Counted from the stretch's first letter, positions 38,915 through 48,863 are shown. The stretch: 64,000 bases of DNA from Candidatus Azobacteroides pseudotrichonymphae genomovar. CFP2 (GCF_000010645.1 NC_011565.1:324001-388000), one strand, 5' to 3'. The notes: generated by a model not told the origin, from the sequence alone. Made by a program: numbers and translations.

Positions 38915-39327
38915 AAGAAAAAGTGTTGGAAACAATTAGTCAGATTAAACAATTAAATAATACATCATATGGAAAAATATGGAGTTGTTTAGGAAAAGCT
39001 TATTTTGCTTTACTTGAAACAAGTAGAGCTATTGAAGACTTTAAATTTGTCCAATTATTAGGTTATTGTACGCAATACAATTATTTGAATCCGATAATTA
39101 AATATCAATCTATCAAATACTTTGTAGGATCTCTAACAGAAATTAAAAAATATTTACGATTGTTTCAACAACATTACATAGCAAATATCCTCGCTGTTAT
39201 CATTTGTTCTTACGTAGTAAAATGGAAAGAAGAACTTGTTTATATAAACGCTGCTTTAGAGGTAGTTTCCAAAATGAATTCCATTTTTTTGTACAAAAGT
39301 TATTTTTTTCTTAATCTTGGAGATTAA
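38890..39327 (+). pseudogene. Remnant of a tetratricopeptide-repeat-like protein
   Basis: An open frame of 145 codons without an ATG at its start (TTG at 38890, inside a tandem duplication). It is helical; SYGKIWSCLGKAYFALLETSRAIEDFKFVQLLG resembles one TPR unit, and later segments pair as helices with weaker similarity. In Bacteroides-type genomes a TPR protein gene commonly lies directly upstream of the vor ferredoxin-oxidoreductase operon, as here. The missing start, short size and broken upstream frames suggest a degraded gene. It may instead be a short functional protein. Confidence 0.45.
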
Positions 39328-39459
39328 AAAAAGTAATGTCAGTATTGAAAAAAGATATTAAACGAACAAGGGTATACAAAGAGATTTAAAAAAAAAAATG
39401 GAAAAATTACAAAAACAATATCCTAATTTTTGTTAAATTGTTTTTAACAATAAAAGGTC

Positions 39460-39687
39460 ATGACAAAAATACAAGGGAAAGTTTTGATAGATACCAATCG
39501 CTGTAAAGGATGTGGTCTATGCATAGTAGAATGTCCATTGAGAGTGATAGCCTTAGGGGAAAAAATCAATACTAAAGGTTATAACTATGCTCAAATAGAG
39601 AAACCGAGTGAATGCATCGGCTGTGCAAACTGCGGATACGTATGTCCTGATAGTTGCATAACGGTTTATAGAGCTAAGAAAAGATGA
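39460..39687 (+). CDS. vorD: Ferredoxin-like delta subunit of 2-oxoacid:ferredoxin oxidoreductase
   Basis: A 75-aa two-cluster ferredoxin that carries electrons out of the oxidoreductase. Motifs are CKGCGLCIVECPLRVIAL and CIGCANCGYVCPDSCI, each binding [4Fe-4S]. The ATG at 39460 is well placed. It is the first intact gene of the operon vorD-fprA-vorB-vorA-vorC. Normally vorD is followed directly by vorB; here fprA is inserted between them. Confidence 0.9.
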   Translation: MTKIQGKVLIDTNRCKGCGLCIVECPLRVIALGEKINTKGYNYAQIEKPSECIGCANCGYVCPDSCITVYRAKKR

Positions 39688-39760
39688 AGAAGTTAGCAAC
39701 TCCAAACAACAATCTTGTTTGCAATTTTTTTTATCGATAATAAAAAACTACAATTATTTC

Positions 39761-40960
39761 ATGGATATTAAAACCTTAAAAATAAGTGATTCTGTTCAAT
39801 GGATTGGAGTATTAGATAAAAATATCAGAACTTTTGATATTATTATGGAAACGAAATACGGCACAACCTATAATTCTTATTTTATTAACGCACAAAAAAA
39901 AGCTATTGTAGAAACAGTTAAAATCACTTCTTGGGAAACTTATGAAACCAAAATGAGGCAAGTATGTAATCCTCTCGAAATAGAATATATCATTATCAAT
40001 CATACAGAGCCAGATCATGTAGGTAATTTGCAAAAAACTTTGCAAATTTGTTCGAACGCCAAAGTAGTAGGCTCTCAGGTAACAATTAAATTTTTACAAA
40101 ATCAGATGGGATACAATTTTCCTCAATTAGCTGTAAAAGATAATGATGTTATTGACTTGGGAAATAGGCATTTGACTATTATCAGTACTCCTAATTTACA
40201 TTGGCCAGATAGTACTTATACCTATTTACAGGAGGAACAAATTCTTTTCACTTGCGATTCTTTCGGAGCTCATTTTTGTCACGAAGAAATGTATGACGAC
40301 TTGGTAGGATATTACAATGATGCTTTTCAATATTATTTTGATGTGATATTAAAACCTTTCAGTTCTTATTTTTTAAGAGCCATTGATAAAATAAGAAGTC
40401 TACCAATAAAGACTATATGTACTGGTCATGGTCCTATTTTAAGGACTTATTGGAGGCAAATTGTAAAAAAAACAGAACAATTATGCTTGGAATATCTTAG
40501 TAACTATCCGGTCAAAAATCGAGTATTGATTGCTTTTGTTTCAGCATATGGATTTACTAAAACCATTGCAGAAAAAATCAAAGAGGGATTGGAAGAAGTA
40601 AAAGAGATTGAAATAGATTTTTGTAATATTGAAAAAATGGACACTGTTACGCTTTCAGATAAAGTAGCCAAAGCATCTGCCTATCTATTGGGATCACCAA
40701 CCATCAACCATAATATGCTACCTCAGTTATACCAACTGTTTACCTGTATGAATCCGATTCGCGAAAAAAATAAACCAGCAAGTTGTTTCGGTTCTTACGG
40801 ATGGAGTGGAGAAACCAATCACATTCTAATCTCCAATATTAATAATATGAAGATGAAATTTTTCGGAGAAACATTTTTTATAAAATTTAAGCCCCAAGAA
40901 AATGACTTCGAAAAAATTAAAAATTTTGGCAAAAAATTCGGACTTTTTGTTCGCAGTTAA
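39761..40960 (+). CDS. fprA: FprA-type diiron flavoprotein (O2/NO reductase)
   Basis: A-type flavoproteins reduce oxygen to water or nitric oxide to N2O and protect anaerobes. From the ATG at 39761 (MDIKTLKISDSVQWIGVLD) the protein is 399 aa. The N-terminal metallo-beta-lactamase domain has the diiron ligands in HTEPDHVGN (HxExDH), LHWPDS, CDSFGAHF and CTGHGPI. The C-terminal flavodoxin domain starts VLIAFVSAYGFTKTIAEKI and binds FMN. The frame is open to 39719, but the extra 14 residues lack similarity. Its position inside the vor operon suggests it protects the oxygen-sensitive enzyme or draws on the same ferredoxin. Confidence 0.92.
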   Translation: MDIKTLKISDSVQWIGVLDKNIRTFDIIMETKYGTTYNSYFINAQKKAIVETVKITSWETYETKMRQVCNPLEIEYIIINHTEPDHVGNLQKTLQICSNAKVVGSQVTIKFLQNQMGYNFPQLAVKDNDVIDLGNRHLTIISTPNLHWPDSTYTYLQEEQILFTCDSFGAHFCHEEMYDDLVGYYNDAFQYYFDVILKPFSSYFLRAIDKIRSLPIKTICTGHGPILRTYWRQIVKKTEQLCLEYLSNYPVKNRVLIAFVSAYGFTKTIAEKIKEGLEEVKEIEIDFCNIEKMDTVTLSDKVAKASAYLLGSPTINHNMLPQLYQLFTCMNPIREKNKPASCFGSYGWSGETNHILISNINNMKMKFFGETFFIKFKPQENDFEKIKNFGKKFGLFVRS

Positions 40961-41262
40961 TATTTTTTAAAAAAATCAAGAAAATAATAATTATTTATGT
41001 TTGATAACATCAGAATTTTTTTTTCAGAAAAAGAAATAATAACTACCCATAATTACATCAGTTATGAACTGATGTTTCCAAGTAAAATTTTATTGTTGAA
41101 ATTGTGAACGCATATCCATTGTTTTTTTACTAAAAGTTTATAACAGTATTGAAGATAATATTTATATCGAAAAAATATTCTTCGCACTATAACAAAAATA
41201 AAATGCTTTGCTATTCTTCTAAAAACTTCATAAAAGAAAAACCAAAGCAACTCTTTTAAAGA
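40961..41262. other. Gap between fprA and vorB
   Basis: 302 bp with no gene on the + strand. It contains a 9-bp perfect hairpin at 41055-41075. The 62-aa minus-strand frame at 41062-41250 overlaps it and has no recognisable features. The gap may allow a separate vorB promoter. Confidence 0.5.
41055..41075. terminator. Hairpin after fprA, possible terminator
   Basis: acatcagtt-atg-aactgatgt forms a 9-bp perfect stem with a 3-base loop, 95 bp after fprA, followed by only a short T run. A weak terminator or RNA-processing hairpin is possible. Confidence 0.35.
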
Positions 41263-42336
41263 ATGGAAGAAATAAAATTATTAAAAGGTAATGAGGCGAT
41301 TGCTTATGCTGCCATTCGTTATGGCGTGGATGGATATTTTGGTTATCCTATTACTCCTCAATCGGAAATAATGGAAACATTGATGGAAGAAAAACCGTGG
41401 AAAACCACAGGAATGGTTGTTCTCCAAGCTGAAAGTGAAATTGCCTCTATCAGCATGGTCTACGGGGGTGCTGCTTGTGGGAAAAAGGTAATGACTTCAT
41501 CTTCTAGTCCGGGGATTAGTCTAAAACAAGAAGGAATATCTTATATGGCAGGTGCTGAATTACCAGGATTAATTATAAATGTAATGCGTGGGGGACCCGG
41601 ATTGGGAACCATTCAACCAAGTCAAGCCGATTATTTTCAAACAGTAAAGGGAGGTGGACATGGTGATTATAAATCAATTGTTTTGGCACCAGCTTCTGTT
41701 CAGGAAATGGCAGATCATGTAACACTAGGTTTTGACTTGGCATTTAAGTATAAAAATCCAGCAATAATTCTTACTGATGGAGTAATTGGACAAATGATGG
41801 AAAAGGTGATTTTACCTCCACAACGTATCCGAAAAACAGAAGAAGAAATCAGAAAAGAATATCCTTGGGCAACTTTAGGTAAGCCAGATTCACGTAAATC
41901 CAACATCATTACTTCCGTAGAATTAAACTCATTTCTCATGGAGCAAAGAAATCTCCGCTTTCAAGCAAAATATAGATCTATTGAAAAAAATGAAGTCTTA
42001 TATGAAGAATTATTCTGCGAAGATGCCGATTATTTAATTGTTGCCTTCGGTTCTGCTGCCCGAATTAGCCAAAAAACAATAGAAATAGCTCGAAAAGAAG
42101 GAATCAAAGCAGGACTTTTTCGTCCAATTACTTTATACCCTTTCCCAATGAGAGAACTAAACCTTTATAAGGATAAAGTAAAAAATATTTTAGTTGTAGA
42201 ACTAAATGCTGGTCAAATGATTGAGGATGTAAAATTAGCTGTAGAATGTCAAGTACCGGTTAAACACTATGGACGTTTGGGAGGAACTATTCCCACTTCA
42301 CAAGAAGTATTGAAAGAATTGAAAAAACAAAATTAA
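41263..42336 (+). CDS. vorB: 2-oxoacid:ferredoxin oxidoreductase alpha subunit (VorB/KorA)
   Basis: This subunit of the CoA-dependent 2-oxoacid:ferredoxin oxidoreductase converts a 2-oxoacid to acyl-CoA, CO2 and reduced ferredoxin. The 357-aa protein has LKGNEAIAYAAIRYGVDGYFGYPITPQSEIMETL at the start, MTSSSSPGISLKQEGISYMAGAELPG, and GPGLGTIQPSQADY, all typical of the alpha subunit. The order D-B-A-C and the lengths match the Bacteroides enzyme usually called 3-methyl-2-oxobutanoate (Vor) type. Substrate preference between 2-oxoisovalerate and 2-oxoglutarate is not decided by sequence reading alone. Its stop overlaps the vorA ATG by one base. Confidence 0.92.
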   Translation: MEEIKLLKGNEAIAYAAIRYGVDGYFGYPITPQSEIMETLMEEKPWKTTGMVVLQAESEIASISMVYGGAACGKKVMTSSSSPGISLKQEGISYMAGAELPGLIINVMRGGPGLGTIQPSQADYFQTVKGGGHGDYKSIVLAPASVQEMADHVTLGFDLAFKYKNPAIILTDGVIGQMMEKVILPPQRIRKTEEEIRKEYPWATLGKPDSRKSNIITSVELNSFLMEQRNLRFQAKYRSIEKNEVLYEELFCEDADYLIVAFGSAARISQKTIEIARKEGIKAGLFRPITLYPFPMRELNLYKDKVKNILVVELNAGQMIEDVKLAVECQVPVKHYGRLGGTIPTSQEVLKELKKQN

Positions 42337-43091
42337 TGAATGGTATAATAAAGCCAGAAAATTTGGTTTATGACAAACCTCACCTAATGAATAATAATAC
42401 AACACACTACTGTCCGGGATGTTGTCATGGTGTTGTGCATAAATTAGTGGCAGAAGTAATTGACAAAATGAGTTTAACTGAACGTGCCATTGGTATAGCA
42501 CCAGTAGGCTGTGGTGTTTTTATTTATAATTATATAGATATTGATTGGATAAGTGCTGCACATGGTCGTGCTCCTGCAGTTGCAACTGCTGTTAAAAGAT
42601 TAAATTCCAATAAGATGGTTTTTACTTATCAAGGAGATGGAGATCTAGCAGCTATAGGTATAGCAGAAACTATTCATGCCTGTAATCGTGGAGAAAACAT
42701 TGCTATCATTTTTGTCAATAATGCTATTTATGGCATGACAGGGGGACAAATGGCTCCTACTACCATACTTAAAATGTTAACAACTACTTGTCCTGATGGA
42801 CGAGATGCAACCTTAAATGGTTATCCATTAAAAATAGCAGATTTACTAGCTCAAATAGAAGGAACTTGTTTGGTTAGCCGTGAAGCCGTTTTCTCAGCAG
42901 AAGTTATCAAAAAAGCACAAAAAACACTTTATAAAGCGTTTAAAAACGCAATAGAAGAGAAAGGAACTTCAATTATAGAATTTGTCTCTATTTGTGCCTC
43001 AGGTTGGAAAATGGATCCTATTCAAGCCAACAAATGGATGATAAAAAATATGTTGCCTATATATCCATTGGGCACTATAAAAAATAAATAA
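42336..43091 (+). CDS. vorA: 2-oxoacid:ferredoxin oxidoreductase beta subunit (TPP-binding)
   Basis: The 251-aa beta subunit binds thiamine diphosphate. HYCPGCCHGVVHKLVAEVI near the N-terminus has the conserved CPGC motif. FTYQGDGDLAAIGIAETIHACNRGENIAIIFVNN is the TPP/Mg-binding GDGD...NN motif, and YGMTGGQMAPTT follows. These are complete. It overlaps vorB and lies 5 bp before vorC, so the three are one transcript. Confidence 0.94.
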   Translation: MNGIIKPENLVYDKPHLMNNNTTHYCPGCCHGVVHKLVAEVIDKMSLTERAIGIAPVGCGVFIYNYIDIDWISAAHGRAPAVATAVKRLNSNKMVFTYQGDGDLAAIGIAETIHACNRGENIAIIFVNNAIYGMTGGQMAPTTILKMLTTTCPDGRDATLNGYPLKIADLLAQIEGTCLVSREAVFSAEVIKKAQKTLYKAFKNAIEEKGTSIIEFVSICASGWKMDPIQANKWMIKNMLPIYPLGTIKNK

Positions 43092-43096
43092 ATTAT

Positions 43097-43642
43097 ATGC
43101 AACATGAAATAATTATAGCCGGATTTGGTGGACAAGGCATCCTTTCTATGGGAAAAATATTAGCCTACGCAGGACTATTAGAAGGGAAAGAAGTAACATG
43201 GTTTCCATCTTATGGCCCTGAACAACGAGGAGGTACTGCTAATGTAACAGTTATATTGAGCGATGAACGAATATCTTCACCAGTTTTGAATGAATACAAT
43301 ATTGCTATTATATTAAATCAGCTTTCTCTGGAAAAATTTGAACAGACATTAAAAGCTGGTGGAGTACTTCTATATGATAAATATAGAATTACGCAGCTAC
43401 CAACACGTAAGAATATTCGAATATTCGAAACGGATGCTACAAATACTTCTATCAAAGAAGGAAGTACAAAAGTACTTAACATGATTGTATTAGGAGGAAT
43501 TATTAAAATAACTCAGATAGTAAAAATAGAAAGCATAATAGATAGCCTTAAAAAATCCCTTCCTGAACGCAATCACAAATTTCTACCTATGAATCAACGT
43601 GCTTTTTTTAAAGGAATGGATTTGATCAAAGAGATGAAGTAA
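43097..43642 (+). CDS. vorC: 2-oxoacid:ferredoxin oxidoreductase gamma subunit
   Basis: The 181-aa gamma subunit starts with IIAGFGGQGILSMGKILAYAG, the conserved glycine-rich motif, then VTWFPSYGPEQRGGTANVTVILS and PVLNEYNIAIILNQLSLEKF. All are diagnostic of the gamma subunit of pyruvate/2-oxoacid ferredoxin oxidoreductases. It ends the operon; 3.3 kb of decayed sequence follows. Its complete set of subunits indicates a working enzyme. Confidence 0.93.
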   Translation: MQHEIIIAGFGGQGILSMGKILAYAGLLEGKEVTWFPSYGPEQRGGTANVTVILSDERISSPVLNEYNIAIILNQLSLEKFEQTLKAGGVLLYDKYRITQLPTRKNIRIFETDATNTSIKEGSTKVLNMIVLGGIIKITQIVKIESIIDSLKKSLPERNHKFLPMNQRAFFKGMDLIKEMK

Positions 43643-45652
43643 TAAAATGAAATTCTTTTATCCAAAAATTCGATAAAGTTTATTCCCAAGATTTAGAGAA
43701 AAAAAATTAGAAGAATTCTCTTTTTATTTTTTTACATTAAAATTTTACTCTCTCCAAACCGATTAGCATTTATGTGCGAACTTCTTGTTTGAAGACATAT
43801 CTTATAGAATTTTTTTTAGTGAAATACATCTTAAATTGAAATAAAGTAAGTATTTAAATATGTTGGTCTTTGATATACCATGTTATCTGTTATGAAAAAA
43901 TTATTGGAATAAAATGAAGAGAATAGACCCGATAGTTTTAAGCCTGTCTCCATATAAGAAAAGACATTTCCAGTCTTACACTCTAACTATAGAAAAGTAT
44001 AAAACTCTTTTCCATGCATAGAGCACACATACTGCCCGCATTGTATAATGTCTCCAGTCTAATCTGACAAGAGAGGAAGTTGGATAAGAATTTTTTCAGT
44101 TAGCGAAGACTTGAACTACGATGTAAGGATTTCTACCAGTTTATTACTGTTTCCAGCAGTAATAAAGAAGAGTTGTTAAAACAACCTTTATCCAATTAAA
44201 AAAACAGAACGGTACAGTTATGAAAATAATAAAATTAGGAATTGAAACTGTAACACCCAAATACGGACGGAGTTTAGAATAAAATCAAGCAAAGCGTAAG
44301 TAACACTTACTAGTAAATAATAAATTTTGACAAAAAAACACTATGAAAGAATTAATTATAATCTTACTATTCCATATACTCTTATAGAATAATGTAAACC
44401 ACATTGTTCTTTATCATAGTACCGATGATAAACATTGAATTTAACAATTCAATTCTGGTATATAGTTTCATTTTATGAAAATAAATACAATGACGAAATA
44501 AATATATAGAGCAGAAACGAAGATATACCTATAATGTTCGGTGTCCTTGTTTCATTGCCTTAAGCAAGAATTTATGTTTTACGGATAAGGGGAAAATTGA
44601 AGAAATTATTCACATAACATCATACGTGAATAATGAAAATAATACAAATATGTTAGACAAGGTAGTTAGCAAAGAAAAAAATTAATACTATCCATAAACA
44701 GATGGCAAAATTGTATTAAACTATATTAGCATTAAACAATGCAAAACTGTAAATAGGTATTCTTATCAGTTCCCTGATGAGTTATGGTTAAAACTCTAAA
44801 TTTTTAATTAAAAAGAAAAGAAAGTATAGGCTTATTTTACATATAATGAAAATAAAAAATAATAGAAAAACCTTGTATCATAGAAATATTGAATGAGATG
44901 CTTAAAATTCTTCGCATAAGAATAACAGAGGGCTAAACCAAGGTCATGAAAAACATGATAATACACCATTACAGTATATCAAACCTTATACACATGTTAC
45001 AAGGTATATTAACTGATAGAAAATTACTTGACAAAAGCAGTAAAAGCAAAAAAGGGAATTGGCAAATATAATTATTAATTATAATGTGAAAACATATGAG
45101 AATAATACAGACTATTATAATTTATATTTGGATATAAACAGAAATTGGAATTTATATACTTGTCCAGTAGACATATAAATGAAAGGGAGGAAATTTAATT
45201 GAATAAATATTTTTATAAAAATTATTATTTAGGAATAACAGCAACAATTCAAGCGATACCATAAAAGAAATATTATAAGGTAGATAGATGTATCTGGTAT
45301 TGCATTTAATTTCAATAAAAGGCAGTATATATTTTAATACTTAGTGATAGTTTGTACTTTTTATTTATAGGCATGAGGTAACAAGCTACTTACTAATGTA
45401 TAAATAGATTGAAGATATACGAGATTCTTGTTGAGGGACAAAAAAATATTGACGTATTGGACGAATGGATATGAGGGGATAAACATTGTTTGATTTCAAA
45501 ATCAATTCTTTTCAAGGAAAAAATAGATAATGCCAAATTGAAATAGATATAGGCATCACACACTGTACACTTATTAAGAGGAAAAAGAACGACTTCCTAT
45601 ATCTATAGGCATAAATCTGTTTAAATAGTATTTTCCATCTTCAAAAATATAA

Positions 45653-45697
45653 GTTTGCTAAGGCAAAAATTACATAACTCTGTTTGCCTTAGCAAAC
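45653..45697. repeat. Perfect 15-bp inverted repeat (hairpin)
   Basis: gtttgctaaggcaaa at 45653-45667 and its exact reverse complement at 45683-45697, with a 15-base loop, in decayed sequence. A run of A follows on the + strand. Confidence 0.88.
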
Positions 45698-46115
45698 AAA
45701 AAAAATAACAATTACTGTTGAAAATAATACAAAATATATACTAGATAGCACAAAAATCGAGAAAGAAACTAATATACACTTCTCTTGGGAAGACAAATTT
45801 GAATATATCATCAATCTTTACAAACTATTAAAACAAAATGAACCTTATGTTACCCAAATAATACAATTTCAATGAAAGTAAAAAGACACTATACCAGTGT
45901 TACAATATATTTAGACATAATAAAAAATGTTAGATAACATGATGTATTTAACGAAGAAAGCCAGGTAGATTCAATCTATCCATTGTTCATAGATAATTTG
46001 AATTTACAAAACATTTTATATCATGGAATATTTAAATAGACATTAATACCCCTATTTATTAAAGAATGACAGATAGGAAAATCCACAAATTTCCTGATAA
46101 ATGTTAAAAAAGAAT

Positions 46116-46224
46116 GAAATTATTGAAGTAATGGGAAAGTCTTTAAAAAATAGGACTGATTACTATGGTAACACATGATCCAGAAAACTTCAACCATTTC
46201 ATCATGTATGAAATAGATATTTGA
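46116..46224 (+). pseudogene. Possible ABC-transporter ATPase C-terminal remnant
   Basis: The + strand reads EIIEVMGKSLKN at 46116-46151 and, after a one-base shift, GLITMVTHDPENFNHFIMYEI at 46153-46224 before a stop. The pattern I(M)VTHDPE after a short helix is that of the H-loop segment of LolD/MacB-type ABC ATPases. No Walker A, signature motif or Walker B is readable upstream, so only a tail survives. This could be chance similarity. Confidence 0.3.
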
Positions 46225-46633
46225 ATAGATCAAAGAATAAATATTCTCCAAAAACTCGTATATTTTTTCTATTAGTTTTTTACTAATAACTTTTCTATTT
46301 CTATGCTCATATCCGGTTGTTCTTCAATCTAACTAGTGTATTATACAATACACTGGACCACAGACCTATGTATAACGTTTTTCCTTCCTTTCTGCAAAGG
46401 AAATTGCAAACTACCCCCACTCAACCCCATTAAAAGAGTGAATTGTAGTTCTTTAGATTCATCCACAAAGAACTAATTTTCCTTAAAATCCATTCTGAGT
46501 TTCTCTTTCTTACTTTTATCAATATTTTTTTACCACGTATATCCCACGATGAATAAGCCCCCCCTATTTTATCTACATTTATCTACTGATTTTACATTCC
46601 TGTTTCCTGTAAAGTTTTCCGAAGGGACGCCTT

Positions 46634-46685
46634 CGTTTCTACCGAGTCTACTTTGCTTTCAATCAAAGTAGACTCGGTAGAAACG
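46634..46685. repeat. Perfect 22-bp inverted repeat (hairpin)
   Basis: The arms at 46634-46655 and 46664-46685 are exact reverse complements (cgtttctaccgagtctactt plus tg), with an 8-base loop. It lies in a 60-codon minus-strand frame (46592-46774) that reads across both arms and is probably accidental. The sequence is unrelated to the hairpins at 3058 and 45653. Confidence 0.9.
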
Positions 46686-46988
46686 ATATATGTAACTTCT
46701 GTCTTCAGTTTCGTTGTTTCGCCTATTAGCAACACTTCCCTGACACGCGGTTTGATATATGAATATAAATTCATACTAATAAGATTTAGTTATAAATATA
46801 TGGACACACTGTAATCAAAATTTTCTCCTCTCAATAAACTTCCCTCTACAATGAAAAAATAAAGATATTAAGTATAAGTTTTTTATAACTGTTGAGAGTT
46901 TACAATAAACAAGTATATATGATTATATCATACCAAATCACACTACATGCCAACATGATTTAATAGCCACAAGTATTGAATCTTCTTT

Positions 46989-48863
46989 TCATCTTCTTAA
47001 TAATACCAATAATACATTAATATCATTAGGAGAAACACCTGGTATACGACTTGCTTGAGCAATTGTTTCCGGATCTATACTTATTAACTTCTGTTTTGCT
47101 TCTGTAGAAAGAGACTGAACAGTAGAATAATCTATTCTACCACGAATCTTTATATTTTCCAACCTGTTAATTTTTTCTGCAACAATTTTCTCACGAGCAA
47201 TATATCCTTCATATTTTATGAGAATTTCCACTGCTTCTATTATTTCTTCTTTACAATCAGAAATTTTGTCTATTTGTTCTCTAACAATAGGTATTAAAAA
47301 AGAAATAATATTAATTGTTAATTGAGGGCGAAGTAATAAATCTGTCAATTTTACTTTATTTCGTAAGGGACTCGTCCCTATTGCTTCTAAAGCAGAATTG
47401 ACTTGCTTTGGATCTACAGAATACAGACGAATGAAATCAATAATATTATCTATCCTTTTTTTCTTTTCCACTAAAGCATTATATCTACTCTTGTCAGCCA
47501 ATCCTATCTGATAGGATTTTTCTGTTAAACGTACATCTGCATTATCTTGACGTAATAAAATTCTATACTCTGCACGGGAAGTAAACATACGATAAGGTTC
47601 ATCTACGCCTTTAGTGACTAAATCGTCTATTAAAACTCCAATATAAGCTTCATTGCGAGCCAAAATAAATGATTTTTCATTATGAACATTTATATGAGCA
47701 TTTATTCCAGCAATTAGTCCTTGTGCTCCTGCTTCTTCATAGCCAGTAGTACCATTGATTTGTCCAGCAAAAAACAAATTTTTAATCAGCTTTGTCTCTA
47801 AAGAATGATTTAATTGTGTAGGATGGAAAAAATCATATTCAATAGCATAACCCGGACGATAAATTCGTGCATTTCTAAATGCCGGTATTTTTTTTAAAGC
47901 CAACAATTGAATAAAAATAGGAAGAGAAGAAGAAAAACCATTTAAATAATATTCTTGTGTATTTATGCCCTCCGGTTCCAAAAACAGTGGATGTTGTTCT
48001 TTATAAGAAAAAGTAACAATCTTTGTTTCAATACTTGGACAATATCTAGGACCAATACCTTTGATTTTTCCATTGTATAATGGACTTTCACTTAATCCAT
48101 CTTGCAATACTCCATGACAAGCCTTATTAGTATGTGATGTCCAACAACTAAGTTGTTTCATCGGACGACGAATAAAATCCAAATAAGAAAATTTATGAAA
48201 ATCCACTTCTCCTTTCTGTTCTTCCATCAGAGAAAAATCGATACTACGGCCATCTATTCGGACAGGTGTTCCAGTTTTCATACGACTTTTCTTAAAACCA
48301 AGTTCAACCAACTGTTCTGTTATCCCAAACGAAGCAGGTTCTGACATCCTTCCACCACTAATTTTACTCTTACCAATATATAAAAGTCCATTTAGAAAAG
48401 TTCCAACGGCCAACACAATAGCTCTAGCTTGAAATTCAACATCTAAAATAGTTTTAACGCCAATAGCAATACCATTTCTAATAATTAAACTAGTAACAGT
48501 ATCCTGCCAAATAAACAAATTTGGAATACTATCTAATACTTCTCTCCATTTTTTAACAAATTCTACACGATCGTTCTGAGTGCGAGGACTCCACATAGCA
48601 GGCCCTTTTGAACGATTTAACATACGAAACTGAATAGAAGTTTGATCAGCAATAAGTCCCATCTGTCCTCCTAAGGCATCTATTTCACGAATAATCTGCC
48701 CTTTAGCTATACCACCTACCGCTGGATTACAACTCATTTGGGCAATTCTATTCATATCCATTGTTATTAAAAGCGTTTTTGAACCTAAATTAGCGGCAGC
48801 AGATGCAGCTTCACAACCAGCATGACCTGCACCAATAACAATCACATCATAACCAAATGTCAT
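46989..48863 (-). CDS. mnmG: tRNA uridine-34 modification enzyme MnmG (GidA)
   Basis: This FAD-dependent partner of MnmE adds the carboxymethylaminomethyl group to U34 of tRNAs. The 624-aa length is standard. Motifs are VIVIGAGHAGCEAASAAANLG (FAD binding, residues about 7-27), NPAVGGIAKGQIIREIDALGG, TGTFLNG-like VGTFLNGLLYIG, RMKTGTPVRIDGRSIDF, AGQINGTTGYEEAGAQGL, and MFTSRAEYRILLRQDNAD. The ybeY stop overlaps its ATG by 4 bp. It follows ybeY and polA in one minus-strand group. Confidence 0.97.
   Translation of the reverse strand: MTFGYDVIVIGAGHAGCEAASAAANLGSKTLLITMDMNRIAQMSCNPAVGGIAKGQIIREIDALGGQMGLIADQTSIQFRMLNRSKGPAMWSPRTQNDRVEFVKKWREVLDSIPNLFIWQDTVTSLIIRNGIAIGVKTILDVEFQARAIVLAVGTFLNGLLYIGKSKISGGRMSEPASFGITEQLVELGFKKSRMKTGTPVRIDGRSIDFSLMEEQKGEVDFHKFSYLDFIRRPMKQLSCWTSHTNKACHGVLQDGLSESPLYNGKIKGIGPRYCPSIETKIVTFSYKEQHPLFLEPEGINTQEYYLNGFSSSLPIFIQLLALKKIPAFRNARIYRPGYAIEYDFFHPTQLNHSLETKLIKNLFFAGQINGTTGYEEAGAQGLIAGINAHINVHNEKSFILARNEAYIGVLIDDLVTKGVDEPYRMFTSRAEYRILLRQDNADVRLTEKSYQIGLADKSRYNALVEKKKRIDNIIDFIRLYSVDPKQVNSALEAIGTSPLRNKVKLTDLLLRPQLTINIISFLIPIVREQIDKISDCKEEIIEAVEILIKYEGYIAREKIVAEKINRLENIKIRGRIDYSTVQSLSTEAKQKLISIDPETIAQASRIPGVSPNDINVLLVLLRR

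Larger units (their letters stand above)
43643..46988. other. 3.3-kb decayed region between vorC and mnmG
   Basis: The longest gene-free stretch of the window. No frame is long enough to be credible. Broken + strand peptides are scattered, for example MKIIKLGIETVTPKYGRSLE at 44220 and KIEEIIHITSYVNNENNTNMLDKVV near 44595, which look like scraps of former genes. An ABC-ATPase-like tail is at 46116-46224. Two perfect hairpins (15-bp and 22-bp arms) lie at 45653-45697 and 46634-46685. G and C are about balanced here, unlike the C-rich surroundings. Several adjacent genes on the + strand seem to have been lost. Confidence 0.6.

Noticed and set aside
46592-46774. 60-aa minus-strand ORF over the 22-bp hairpin
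   Set aside because: Its repeated residue pattern comes from the inverted repeat itself; no independent support for a gene.
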